Below, in pieces: positions 36,201 to 48,515 of a DNA stretch of 64,000 nucleotides. The stretch is from Sanguinoderma infundibulare (lineage: Eukaryota; Basidiomycota; Agaricomycetes; Polyporales; Polyporaceae): assembly GCA_032821775.1 (NCBI GenBank), contig JAVLRN010000006.1, positions 2,728,001-2,792,000 of the forward strand, read 5' to 3'. The translations under genes and the position numbers were made by a program. Position 1 is the stretch's first letter. Every line of letters starts with the position of its first letter. Below the pieces are notes generated by a model. The model was not told the origin of the DNA, did no database searches, and saw only the letters and a program-made list of their open reading frames with translations.

Positions 36201-39200
36201 GGGCAAGAAGCGAAGGTGAGCTCCGCTTCGAGTCTGCAAACGCGTCCATCAGGGGAAGAGGTAAATATGACCACGCATTAAAACGCTCACCGTCTGCACT
36301 CTGTGCCACACTGACAACCTCGAACGATTCCATCCTCGTCAGACTCTCCTGCAACTTCTTGACGAAAACTGCGAATGACGTCTGGCCGGCGACACCCTTA
36401 GTCTTCCTCGACGTAAAGGCAGTGAAGAACAGCTCCTGGCGACGGCACAACGGAACTGCACCAGCCGTTAACACCAGGGGTCGCAGTAAAATATCCGAAA
36501 ACTCACCAGATCGCTCCGTATCCGCGAAGAACTCCAACAAGCCATCGATGACACCGCTCTGCAAGAGCTCGAAGCTCGACACAGACGTGTGCTGAGAGCC
36601 GAAAAGCGCCGCAAGCTCTCCTAGAGCACTGCCGAGGTCCTTTTCGGAGGCCGCAGTATCAATGATTCGTTCGACTAACTTGCGGAGGTTTGCGAAGACG
36701 TCGTCAGATCCAACAGACTCATCAGCCGCCAGGTGCTTGAACCGGATGACGCGCGACCGGAGGGTGATTGCGTCATCAGGCTCTATTGACAAGGAGGACA
36801 GCTTCTTGTAACCAGGGATGGAGGTGATAGCGGCGATGGGGACGGGTGTAGAGGCGACTCCGGTATCAGCTGGGGAAGGGGCCTCGGAGATATCCTTGTC
36901 GGCGTTCTTGTCCTTGTCCTTCGACTTTGACGACGTAACGGTGCGTGACGCCAGCGCGTCAATCTCATGGAAGACACCCTCGCGGCGGAAGACGGGCTTG
37001 TACTCTGTTGGCACCTTGGCAAGCAGCAACTCGACGAGCTGAAGCGCCCCGATGACGAGGGTGGGGTGGTCCTTAGAGGACAAGATAGACGACGCGAAGC
37101 TGGCGACGGGCACGAACTGCAATGTGCAGTTAGTATGCGCACGTATACATGATGAAGTAGATTCATACCGTGAAGACTTGTTTCAGCTCCTCTCCGTCCA
37201 AGAAGCTGACCGCCTTGAGAAGACCAGTAAGGGTTTTCACGCGCACAGGAGTGATCACGCTTGCAGCATAGACGTCCACAAGTATGGGGACCATGAGGTG
37301 TAGGAAGCGTCCAACAACCTCAGGCTTCGAGCGGAGGAGCTCGGTACGATCGACGGTCGCGGGTTCCTTCTGGAGCTGCGGTAACGCTTCTTCGGCCTCC
37401 TGAGCGGACGAAGGGTCGATAGACATGGCTTCAGGGGCTGGGCTTTCGTCTGTCGGTGCAGAGAGGGGTGTATCGGTCGTAGCGGGACGAGATGTCGAAC
37501 CAGAAGCAGCTTGCGCTGCAGCTGCCTGACGGGCGGCGGCGCGGTCTGCTTTGGCCTTAGCCTTGATCATCTTGTTGAGAGCCTTCTCCGTATACGCCTT
37601 GTGGTCGAACACACCGTCTACGAAGGCGAGCGTAAGCGGGACAGCGCGACATAGTTAGGAATGCACAAACCTTTCGGGAGCGGCGGCATCAGCTCCGAGA
37701 CTAAGCTCAACGCTTCCTCAACCTGGTCTTTAGGACGATGGGCGAGGTTCTCCATGACGGTCATGTCGGCGAGACCGCCACCGAGACCTTGTCCACCGGC
37801 AGCATCACCTTGCTCGTTGACGCCGTCCGATGCGGGAGGCAAAACGCCGGTCAGAATTTGGTACAGGGTGTCAACGATACCCGCCTCGAGCAAAACCAGC
37901 GTCACCTTCGGACTGACGCGAGCAGACGTCGCCAAAGCCCGAAGCAGGAGCGTGAATGTGCTGGATGCAATGAGAGGCGAGCCACCTGCAGGCAGAAGGA
38001 GCATGTTGATGGCGCGGATGAGGTCGATGTCGACGAGTGCTTCCAGGTTCTCGGGGGAGGAGCGGTAGTATGAGTCGATGATGCGGATGACGCAGAGACA
38101 AGCGTATTCGACGAGGCGTTGGTCAGAGTAGCCCAGACAATTGCGAATGATCGGCCAGACACCGCGGATCATGGGGAAGTGTTCTACGGATACGTTTCGG
38201 CAACAATTGGAGGCGGCTTGGAGGGCTGTCCTCTGGACCGCGATAGAGAAGAAGTCGAGGTAGTTCAGCAAGGCAGCTAGGCCACCTTCTCGCACGATGG
38301 AGCTAGGGAACTCTTCTGAAATCTTCTCCAAAGTCTATGGTACAAATGAGCATGCACTTGAGTAGTAGAAAGAAAATGCGGAGAACATACACTCAAGGTC
38401 TGTTCTGCCAAATCGATGTAGGAAATCTCGATCAATTTGCTGCACAGAACGGGGATCGCGCCGTGGTAAACGACAGTGTGCGCGACCCCGGGGAGGGCTT
38501 CCATCAAGTTCGCAAGACACCGGCACGCAAGAACTTGTGCTTCCAAGTTCTCGTCGCCCTGGTATGCGCCTCCACCCGCGCTCATCGCCAAAGCCGCCGC
38601 GAGGGCAGCGTCCTCATCCTGCTCAACCGCCTCGTCGTCGTCATCCTCGCCCTCGTCGTTCCCAGTACCACCCAAGATCTTGACAAGCTCCCGGATGAAG
38701 GCTTCGACCTGGAACGAGCCGGCGAGGGTGTCCTCAGTGCTGATACTCAACAACTCACTCAGCTCTTGCAGCGTCAGCAACCGGGTCGTGGGATCCGCTG
38801 TCGGCTTGATATTGTTGAGCATGGTCTTCAGCCTGCTGGATATGCCCATCATATAGGATCCGAGCTGACGATAGTCGCCGAAGATGGACATGGCAGATGG
38901 CTCGTTCCCGACGGCGCCGAGGGTGCTTGCCAGATCGCGGTCGGCTTCGTCGTCGTCGTCATCGTCATCGTCGTCGTCTCCACCTCCGCCACCGTTCACG
39001 ATTTCATCACGTCTCTCGTCATGAGGCTCACCGTCGTCACGATTGCACTCGGCGTCAACCATTTCTACGTCCTCATCGGCAACACGGGACGAGCCAGCCG
39101 CAGCGGCCATGGCTTTGCTCTTCGCGTTGACCTTGCCCTTGCCCGAAGCAGTTCTAGTGGCGGCGAGAACCCTCAGGGATGAAGCATGTAGCATATATGC

Positions 39201-39748
39201 ACACATTACGCACCTCGTCTTCCTAGTCATGTCCGATGCCCCCTGATGGTCTCCCCTTGGTCTGAGTGAGTAAGCACTGGTGGTCCGGCGAAGTTTCTTG
39301 GCTGCTGAGGACGCTGCGGCAGTCCCGTCGTCGTCGGAGCGGTCTTCGGGCGCTGCACGTTTCTTGCCCTTGGTGTCTTTCGCCGGCTCGTTGATTGTGA
39401 GTGTGGAGGATGCGGGTAGGGTTGTTCGGCGTGTGCTGCAGGGGAGAATAAGCCTGGAACACACGGGACCTGTGCCCTGACGTACCGCTTGCTCGTTCGG
39501 GATTCGTCAGCTACTTCTCGCCCCTTGCCTTTGTTGTCGCGGGCACGCTTCGAGGAGGAGGATGTGGAGGGTTGTGATGCGTCTTGTTGAGTGCGTTGAT
39601 TCTGTTTCTCCTTCTGCTTGGCTGCCTTGACTCGTGCGCTCGAGCGCAGAACCTTGGGCTCAGAGGATCCTGGCTGCGATGGCTCTTCGGTTTGCGCGGG
39701 GTAAGGACTGCTGCTACTAGTCGCTGCTTGGGGCTGGGTAGAGTCCAT
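33221..39748 (-). CDS. HECT-type E3 ubiquitin ligase, Ufd4/TRIP12 family
   Basis: A long gene with many short introns, about 1,900 residues. The N-terminus is low in complexity with basic, Ser-rich and poly-Asp tracts (ten or so Asp near 38940-38985). It is followed by armadillo-like repeats characteristic of Ufd4/TRIP12 ([65 protein letters not shown]). The C-terminal HECT domain starts around 34520 ([17 protein letters not shown]), includes [16 protein letters not shown], and ends with the catalytic cysteine in [14 protein letters not shown] and the terminal FHLS just before the stop. Ufd4 makes ubiquitin chains on ubiquitin-fusion and N-degron substrates, and in yeast its N-terminal part binds proteasome ATPases Rpt4 and Rpt6. 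The start at 39748 gives [14 protein letters not shown]; exon 1 ends at 39486 with a GTACG donor. Confidence 0.92.
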
Positions 39749-39978
39749 TTAGAGCATGCAGCAAGCCATCGATCCCCTCGAGTAGGCTATCGAACAGAGC
39801 GAGGTCAAGAGTGTGGTCAACGGCAGAACCGCTTGTTGCCACTTTTCCGCACTCATCCCTCTTTTCAGCGCCGCTCCAATTACTCAGCGGCTTATCCCGA
39901 CATTATCATCATCATTATCCCGGCTACAATGCCCCTTGCCCTGAACCTACACCACATTACAAACCATATTATTATACA

Positions 39979-42900
39979 CTACAAACACCCTTCCTTCGTC
40001 GCCCTCAGCACCATGTCCTCCATCGCAATCGCCCGATACTCTCCATTGGCGTCCGCCGCCCACACAGCGTCGTCCAGGATGTACACTAGCACACCGCCCT
40101 TTCCGTCCGCAGTCGGCGACACCCGATACAACGGCATCCGAGACTGCTCGTGCGCCTTGCCCGTTGGCAAGAACAGCAGGTTGTGCGACGACGCGTACTC
40201 CTCGACGATGGAGCGGAATGTGATCTCCTGCGTCCGCACGGGCCGCAGCTTCTCCGTTTGCTTCGCCGCCGCGGTCGTTGCGCCCAGCGACAGCGGCACA
40301 GCGTGATCCGGGCGAGGAAGCAATGTCGGGGCGTCAGGCCCAAGTTCCAGCGCCTTGTTCATAAGCTGCAATCCGCGGGTGAAGCCCTGCGACACGCCGG
40401 GCGTGTGCTGCATGCTCTCGGAGAACGCCTTCTTCCACTCTTCGTACCAGCGCGAAACCTCGATCATGCTCGCCTTCGGTTGGATGAGCCAGATATACAG
40501 CACATCCAGCCACTTCGGGAAGAACTCCTTCTCGAGAACTTGTGCGAGGATGGATGGACGTAAGAGCGGCTCCCACGACATGACGTCTTGCAGAGGCTGC
40601 ATGTCTTGTTGTCGCGGATTGACCCGGAAGTCTTCGCGGAGCCGGGAGCCGAGCTTGGGGACGACGTACTTAAGCAGCATCATGTCCCACTCACCCACGT
40701 CGAAAACCTGCGGATGTTGGATAAGTAAATAATGCCACCATTATGGAAGGTAACATGAGATAATGCAAGAAAACGCGTGAAACAGGACTCCATTCCCGTT
40801 CCCCGCAGAGACGCCCGCCTGTGCAGAATGTTCACGAGTGCCGTGCACGGGCGGAGCACACAGTCACGGCATGAGAGACGCACATAGAAGAATACGTCGT
40901 AGTTGCTCGAACTGGCAATCGCGCAATAACGCCATCCCCGTAGCGTCTGGCTACGATGTCTGGCAGCGAGACTAGATAGTAACCTTTGGACAAACATAAC
41001 AAAGGTGTTGACTGGAGTCTCACGTTTGTTGCATACGGGTCGCATGGCACGATTCTTGTGCCACGGTCAAAAGAGGACTAATATGAGACGCCATGCAACA
41101 CCGTTGTAATGTCCGAAAGGTCAATGGCCCCGGTGTCAAGATGAATTAAGGGTCGAGCATGCGTCAAACGGACACCCAATGCTGCGAGTGCATTTCGAAG
41201 ACAGATCACAGAGGCCATACGTCCGAGAAGGAGAACATTGCAACGATACCAAATTGCGAACCAAAGACGAGACACTCACATCTTTCCACACCCCAAGATC
41301 CTGAGGAATGGCGTCCGACGTCGTCCACGCCCGCAGCACGCTCTTGATCTTCCTCCGTGCGTCCCCGAGGACGTCCTCCAGCCGGAGGCCGACATGCGGC
41401 AACCACGGGAACACGAGCGTCTGAAGCGGAATCTTGCTCTTCCGCGCGTTCCAGTCCCCGACGGCCTTGTGCACCTTCGGCAAGACGAGTTGGTCGAAGA
41501 AGTTGTCCCGTATGAACGGCGGAAGGAACGACGACCACGCCTCGTATAGGCGCACGGCCGGCGTGGGGTCTTCGGGCGACCAATCATTGTTGACGGAAGA
41601 GCGGACACGGGGCAGCCATATGTTCCACAGCAAACTCTCGTATGGAGTCATTGGCTTCTCTCTATCCAGACGATGGCGTAAGTTGCGATCAGAAACAGTG
41701 GAAAGCAAACGACGTACTCTACGACCGGAGTGGATACGACAGTGCTGCTGCCGTACATTTGAACCTGATTGACGGGCTTCTCTTCCGATGCCGTCATCTG
41801 GAATGCGCGTCTCCACGCGCGGAAGTTTGCAGTGAACGCGGTGGGGTCCTCCAGAGGTTGCCATTGCGCGAGCATGCGACGGATCTGAACGCATAGAGTA
41901 AGCATGTTGTCGCGAGAACGCCGGCGACAGTGACAGTACGCACCACAGGAGCAATAGCAGCGACGACGACTTCGTCCAGACGGTAGCGGTCGAACTCCTT
42001 CGCGTGTTGACCGAGGAGCTTGTCGAAGCTTGAGGAGAATAGCTGGAGCGACGCCTCGTACATAGATGCAGCCTCGCGAGATTGGGTGTTAATCTCCTCG
42101 ACGACGACGTGAATCTGCTGCATGCGAGCAATGACTACCACGCCGTAAGCAGCAACGAAGACGCAAACAAGCAAGATGTACTTACGTTCGGCCTCGTCGT
42201 CCACCTGCTTGCGTAACCTTGCATCTTCTGCTCGAATCCACTTCTTGCGCTCCTCGAGTGCGCGGGCCTCCTTTGCGAGACCGTCCAGGTCGGTACGACA
42301 TGACTCGGTGATTAGGCGCAAATTGTGTCGGATTTCGGGGAGGCGCATGGGATCCGTAGAGGGTGTCCATGATGCCTTGGCTACATCAGCTAACGAAGAC
42401 ACCTCCCTGAGCTACAGCACATCGTCAGCACGAACTGACCAGACGAAAACCGCGCACGTACTCACCGTCGCACCCGTAGCGTCGATGATAGGACCCACGC
42501 TGGCTTGAGGAGCATCTTGGCCCGCCTCTGCGACGATTTCTTCGTACGTCTTGTGCTCGACGCGAGTCTTCGTCTTCTTCGGCTTCTTCCAAGCATCCGT
42601 ACGGGCTTCATGCGCCTTTGCGGCCTTGCGCGTTTTGCGAGCCGTCGCCTTCGAATCTTCGTCATCACTGACAACTTCGCCCCGACGGCGCGCCTCGGCC
42701 TTGGACTGCTCGGTCTTTTCCTTAAAGCCCTTAAAGGCGAGACCCATACCTTTCGGCCGCAGCTTGCTCTCCACCGGGGTCACGATACCCCCTCCGGTCG
42801 TGCCCAGACCCTGCCCGGTCTGCCAACCCATCTTCGCCAGCATGCGTGAACCGAAGGTACCGGACATCTTGGAGAAGTGCGCATATTCCGTGGCGCTGAG

Positions 42901-43716
42901 GGGCGTTGCTGACCGGGGCGTACTGGTGCTACTGTCCGCATTTCGGAGGAAGGAGCGTTGCTGACGGGCTGCACCGAAGGCGGTGGGGAAGTCCTCCGCG
43001 GCTACGGGCGCAGGTGACGGGGATGCAGAGGACTCGGGAGCAGTGAGACCTGAGGAACCAATGCCGCCCTTCGCGAACGATGGTGTTGCGAATGCGCTCC
43101 CAATTCCCCCCTTCGATGATCCAATTCCCCCCTTCGACGATCCAATACCTCCCTTCGACGACCCAATACCTCCCTTCGACGACCCAATACCTCCCTTTGA
43201 CAAACCAATCCCGCCCTTGCCTGCACCAAACCCCAGTCCACCAACACGCGGCCTGTCCTCTTCTTCCTCCTCTTCTTCCCGCACCCGTGGAGAGGGTGGT
43301 TTCGATGGCTCAAAGTCAGATAGCGCCGACTCCTCGTTGTCGACGTCGATATCCTCCTCAGACTCTCCACCCTTCTCCTCCTCAGAGCTACCCTGGCCAT
43401 CTTCCTCCATGACCACGTCCTCGTCGAGCGTGACCTTCGAGCTTGAAGAGACAAAGGCGGGGGCCTTCGCACGAGTCTTCGCCTTCCGACGCGCTACCTT
43501 CTCGTCCTCCTCGTCATCGTCGCTCCCGAACACGCCGTATATCGCGTCCTCCTTCCCGTTCTTTCGTCTCCGCTTCCTCTTGTAAGGGTTCTCGAAGAGC
43601 TCTCGTTCTGCGCGTGCGTCGGGGTCGTTGTCGTCAAAGTTGGGCTCGTCGACATCAGAGACAGGAGAGGAGTCAGAGTCGTCATCTTCTAGGAACTGTC
43701 GTTTCCGTCGACCCAT
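39979..43716 (-). CDS. G-patch splicing factor TFIP11/Ntr1 (STIP)
   Basis: The start is ATG 43716 (MGRRKRQFLEDDD) and the stop TAG is at 39979; about 900 residues. The N-terminal third is acidic and contains tandem KGGIGSS heptapeptides (about 43085-43220). The G-patch follows (MLAKMGWQTGQGLG, about 42845-42790). The second half is a GCFC domain: NIWLPRVRSSVN, FDQLVLPKVHKAVGDW, FPWLPHVGLRLEDVL, WEPLLRPSILAQVLEKEFFPKW, FSRGLQLMNKALELG-like, ending in a conserved EYRAIAMEDMV tail. The family activates the Prp43 helicase to release intron-lariat spliceosomes. One intron (41279-40708, 572 nt) is ten times the usual length here. It is divergent from RPS4, the two start codons being 230 bp apart. 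Confidence 0.92.
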
Positions 43717-43946
43717 GGTAAGAGTGTGGAACAGAGTAGAAGGAGAACAGTGTGGACTATATGCGAGCCTTGTCAAGCGTTATGGGCGCTTCATGAATTC
43801 CTGGAGCGTCAAAGAATTTCCCACCCAGATCGACTCCGACTGATGGCGCTTGGCGGCTGCGTCCGAAGAGCTGAACGTTATCCAACTTCAGAGCCAGCAA
43901 ACGAGGCCGTCGCCGTCGCCAACTTCAAGACCCCAAGACTCTCACC

Positions 43947-45100
43947 ATGGTCAGTATGCCGTTGCTGGTCCCCAGTATTGTCCATGTCGATGCTGCGAAG
44001 GAACGGTGGCAATCTGAGGAGTAGAGGGGTGGATGCTGTACTCGGTCTCTGGATGAACCCGACCTTTACTGGCACTCTCTTGGGCGACTCCTCTCGGTTT
44101 ACCGAACAACGCTGATCATCTCTCTGCCTTTCTTTGCAGGCCCGAGGACCCAAAAAGCACTTGAAGCGTCTTGCCGCGCCATCCTCATGGATGCTCGACA
44201 AGCTCAGCGGCACATATGTGCGTGTTGTTGCGGTCTCGGCGAAGAGACTTGCTAAACAGAACGATAATCTTGTTTAGGCCCCCCGCCCTTCGCCTGGCCC
44301 TCACAAGCTCCGTGAATCCCTCCCCCTCACCATCTTCCTCCGCAACCGCCTGAAGTATGCCTTGACGGGCAAGGAGGTCACCTCAATCGTCATGCAGCGC
44401 CTGATTAAGGTTGATGGCAAGGTCAGGACCGACCCTACCTACCCCGCGGGTTTCATGGGTACGTTTTTCGGCCTTTTGGTGGAGTTACGCGAACGAGGTA
44501 TGAATTTTCTGCTTTCAGATGTCATCTCTATCGAGAAGTCGGGCGAGCACTTCCGTCTCCTTTACGACGTCAAGGGCCGCTTCACCATCCACCGCATCAC
44601 CCCCGAGGAGGCTACCTACAAGCTCCTCAAGGTCCGCAAGGTGGCGATTGGCAACAAGGGTGTTCCCCACATCGTTACTCATGACGGCCGCACCATACGG
44701 TACCCCGATCCCTCGATCAAAGTCAACGACACCGTTCGCTTCGACCTTGAGAACGGCAAGATTACCGACTTTGTCAAGTTCGATACCGGCAACCTCGTCT
44801 TCATCACCGGCGGTCGTAACAGGGGTCGTTGCGGTGTGATCACCCACCGCGAGAAGCACATCGGAGGCTTCGACATTGTCCACGTCAAGGACTCTCTTGA
44901 GCGGACGTTCGCGACGCGGTACGTGGTCTGGGCCTTGACTTAAGTATATATGACGCTCATCCCTTTCCAGGATCTCCAACATCTTCGTTATTGGCGAGGG
45001 CACCAAGTCTTGGGTATCGTTGCCGAAGGGCAAGGGTATCAAGCTTACTATTGCTGAGGAGCGTGATGTTAAGCGGAGACAGCGCGCTGCCGAGCAATAG
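43947..45100 (+). CDS. 40S ribosomal protein eS4
   Basis: Five exons: 43947-43949 (the ATG alone), 44140-44217, 44278-44458, 44519-44918 and 44971-45100, total 263 residues, the normal length of eS4. The N-terminus [21 protein letters not shown], the S4 RNA-binding and central segments ([20 protein letters not shown]) and the KOW motif ([14 protein letters not shown]) are intact. The protein binds 18S rRNA in the small subunit. The ATG-only first exon with a 190-nt first intron is a typical fungal ribosomal-protein arrangement and may help expression. Splice phases were checked at each junction. Confidence 0.96.
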
Positions 45101-45560
45101 ACGGGTCTGTATCGTACTGCCGCTGCTATGTTTACGCTCACCACCTACTTACGCATGCCTATGCGCTCGTTGTATGTCACTAGTACGCCTCCAAAAATTG
45201 CATGCAAGCATGTAGCGACATTGTGGTGTGCCGCGTGCGCGGCGAGGTCCTCGTCTTCTCCACCTTCCTTTTCATGTTGTACATTGTATTCTTGGCTCGA
45301 CACGTTGGGAACATGGCGCATTCATCCACTCCTGAAGTGCTCTGGTCGAAAGCCGGTGTCGATAAGGAAGACAGATGTGAGCTATCTAATCTACATAACC
45401 GGGCGACAAGAACCCAGTCAACCTTGTTCTTGTCCACCATTGTCTGCGCCACACTCGTCGTCCTAATTGCCTGTATCATACCATCCAACCGCAACTAATC
45501 GTGCTTTACTCTACACTTGCTGATGCTAGACTGCCTCTACTGTAATTGCAAGTTGTCGGA

Positions 45561-48392
45561 ATGGTCAAGAAGCGCAAAGAACCTCCCACAAACCAGTCAT
45601 CCACACTCCTCGACTTCTTCGCCAAAGGGTCCGCTAGTTCCAATCCACGAGACGGAAAGAAACCGAAGACAAATGGTTCCGTCTCCCGTTGCAACAGCAC
45701 GTATGTCAAGCGCGAACTTCCGCAGGACGTCATAGTCATCGACGACTCGGATGGGGATGACGAGGTGGAGGTGTCCGCCATTCGTCCGGCTCCTAGACCC
45801 GTGCAACACGCGTCAAATGGCAAAGAAAGAAGTGCTTCAGATGGTTGTAGAAAGGGAGTACGGGATGTGACGCCTGTCCTGGCGGATCCTAGTGCGCACC
45901 CAGTTCTTCCGTACGAGGATCGGGCTGACGGACGGTGTGGATGGGTTTTGAAGGGATCGACGTTAAGAGTGAGCGGTCCCTCAGTCAGTGCGCCTTCGGT
46001 CGCCCTTCCGAGCTTTTTGCTCCGTCTACTCCAGAGAGGCAACCCGTACAAGAGGGGAGGGGACCGTCTTCGTTTGGGTTCCCCACCTTGCTTGTCACGC
46101 AAGAACAGCAGGAAGTCGCGGACCTAGCCGTGGGCGACATTCCCCCACTGGTTGACTGCTTGGACGATGGTCTGAGCAACGGAATACCGAGTCATGCCTC
46201 GCCAGACGAGGGCGTAAGTCAGGTAGAGAACGCACTCCTAGGCGAAGGCGATTGGGATATGGGGGATGATGAGCTGGAGCTTATCGAAGAACCGGACGTC
46301 AAGGGCAAGGATGAGGATGAGGACCCTGTCGACATCGACCTGACCTTGGACGACGACGTGCCATCATCAGTCGAAGAGAAACCCGTGGAGAGCTGTCCTA
46401 TATGCGAGAAGGAGTTGGCAGGAATGAGCAACCTGGTTCGTACCGGCATAGGACTCGGCCTACGTGCTGCTAATTTCCAACCCAGGAGATCCATAATCAC
46501 GTTGATGCATGCCTCAATGCTCCTTCAGTTTCCAAGACTGTATTAGAGTCTGGACCTTCGTCCTGTGCTTCGTCTAGCTCCAAACCTCTTCGACCATCGT
46601 CTGTTCTGCAAGTTCCAGCGACACAAGAGGGGCAGGCCAACATTTTCACCACGCTCATGACCTCGAACAGGGAGAACGAAGCGTGGAAGGAAGCGTCCGT
46701 CGTCGAGGACGGCGACTTCCGACCGACCAAGGCCAACGGCGGGCGACGGAAGGCACCATTCTACAAGGTCATGCAGGGCATGCCCATCGCGGTCGACGCG
46801 TTCCGCTATGGGACTATCCCGAACGTGACCGCGTATTTCCTCACGTATGTTGACTATATGCGTCTATTTGTTGTCCTCTGGAGGCTCAACGTGTCCTCAT
46901 AAGCCACGCACATTCGGACCACTACACAAACCTGTCGGCCAAGTGGGACAATGGCCCCATCTACTGCTCAGCGGGTACTGCAAACTTGATCATCCACATG
47001 CTCGGCGTCGACCCCAAGTGGGTCCACCCGCTCCCCATGGACGTCGCGACGACAGTGCCGAACACGGGTGGTGTACAGGTCACCCTCATCGAAGCAAACC
47101 ACTGTCCGTGACCTATTCTCTGCGTCACGTATGTGCTCTGATCATGTGCGTTCGCAGGTCCTGGCTCGTGTCTCTTCCTCTTCGAGGGTAAGCAGACCGT
47201 TAACGCGGGCGACAACGCGTACAAATCGCAGTTTGTCGGCACGGCGAAGGTCTTCAGGTACCTCCATTGCGGGGACTTTCGGGCGTCCCCGCAGCATGTG
47301 TTACACCCCGCGGTCAAAGACAAGCATATCGACCATTGCTACCTGGATACCACGTACTTGGATCCGAAGGTATGTGCATCCGTCTTGCAATTAGCGGGGA
47401 CATGCTAAGCATGCTATCTTAGTACTGCTTTCCTCCGCAACCGCTGGTCATATCTGCGTGTGCAGAGCTCGCCCGGCGCCTCGTGCTGGGCAAGCCTGAG
47501 GAAGATGGCTCGGCCGGAGAGGTGAAACCGCGCACGATGACAGGCTGGTTCACCCGGCTGGAAAAAAGCGACAAAGGCAAGGAGAAAGAGAAGACGAACG
47601 GGACTCCTGACAAGACTCTTGTCGTCGTCGGGTGCGCTGCATGTGCTAATCGTACTCAGTACCCTTGTTGACCATTCGATACAGAACGTACTCCATCGGG
47701 AAGGAGCGCATTGTTAAAGGTAAGATTAATTGTTCGATGGACGATTCGAGATGTGCTTATATGTCTCCACAGCGATCGCAAAAGCTCTGGACACAAAGGT
47801 CTATTGCGACTCGCGCAAGGCAGCTATTCTCCGCTGCCAGTCGGATCCGGAGTTGCACGCGCTCCTTACGACAGATCCTCTGGCCGCCGGCGTGCATTTA
47901 GTGCCTTTGTCAGTCATCGCGTCTGATCGATTGAAGACATACATGGAACGCTGGAAAGGCCACTACAGCAAGGCCATAGGGTTTAGACCTACAGGGTGGA
48001 CGTACGTTGCGCACATCCCTGTCCTCCCATCTCTTACTCAGTATTTCCCCCACAGGTTCACAGCACCAAACGGCACCGACATGCTACCATCCATCCCCGC
48101 CGTCATCTCGCGCTCCCAATCCCGCACGTTTACGCACACGAACCTGCAACCCGCGAGGAACTCGACGGCGGCGGTGCAAGTGTACGGCGTGCCGTATTCG
48201 GAGCACAGCTCGTTCTTCGAGCTGACGTGCTTCGCGCTCTCGTTCGCCTGGACGCGGATGATCGCGACAGTGAACGTCGGCAGCGAGGCGTCGCGGGGCA
48301 AGATGGCGCGGTGGGTCGAGCGGTGGGAAGCGGAACGGAGGAAGAGGGGGAAGGTCGAGGTCGTGAATTATCGGGCGCAGGATTATTGGTAG
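45561..48392 (+). CDS. DNA crosslink repair nuclease Pso2/Snm1
   Basis: The start is ATG 45561 (MVKKRKEPPTNQSS). Residues 13-21 (STLLDFFAK) resemble a PCNA-interaction box. A UBZ4-like zinc finger CPIC...H...C lies near 46400-46530, split by an intron. The metallo-beta-lactamase core includes THAHSDHY (HxHxDH motif, about 46900, reconstructed over an intron), the EANHCPGS segment, HCGDFR and CYLDTTYLDP. It is followed by the beta-CASP region with VVVGTYSIGKE and SEHSSFFEL near the end. Pso2/Snm1 is a 5' exonuclease that processes interstrand crosslinks in the nucleus. About 800 residues. It ends tail-to-tail with the aldo-keto reductase, 124 bp away. Confidence 0.93.
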
Positions 48393-48515
48393 CATCCAGT
48401 GGATTTTTTTCTGATTTCCTGTTTTTGGATCGGAGACAAGATGACGGACAACATCGTATTGTACAGATTTAACGACTTCAACTGTTGACGCGTTTCAATT
48501 CGGATCCCTCGGTGT

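Noticed and set aside
38337..39182. 281-codon plus-strand frame
   Set aside because: It lies wholly antisense to the HECT ligase armadillo region and mirrors its poly-Asp tract.
43085..43220. CRISPR-like array
   Set aside because: Regular 21-bp units without unique spacers, inside a coding sequence of a eukaryote.
42983..43585. 200-codon plus frame with IPPFDDP repeats
   Set aside because: It is the antisense reading of the KGGIGSS repeat in TFIP11.
43950..44139. snoRNA in the first RPS4 intron
   Set aside because: Looked for C/D boxes because ribosomal-protein introns often host them; no matching C and D pair with a terminal stem.
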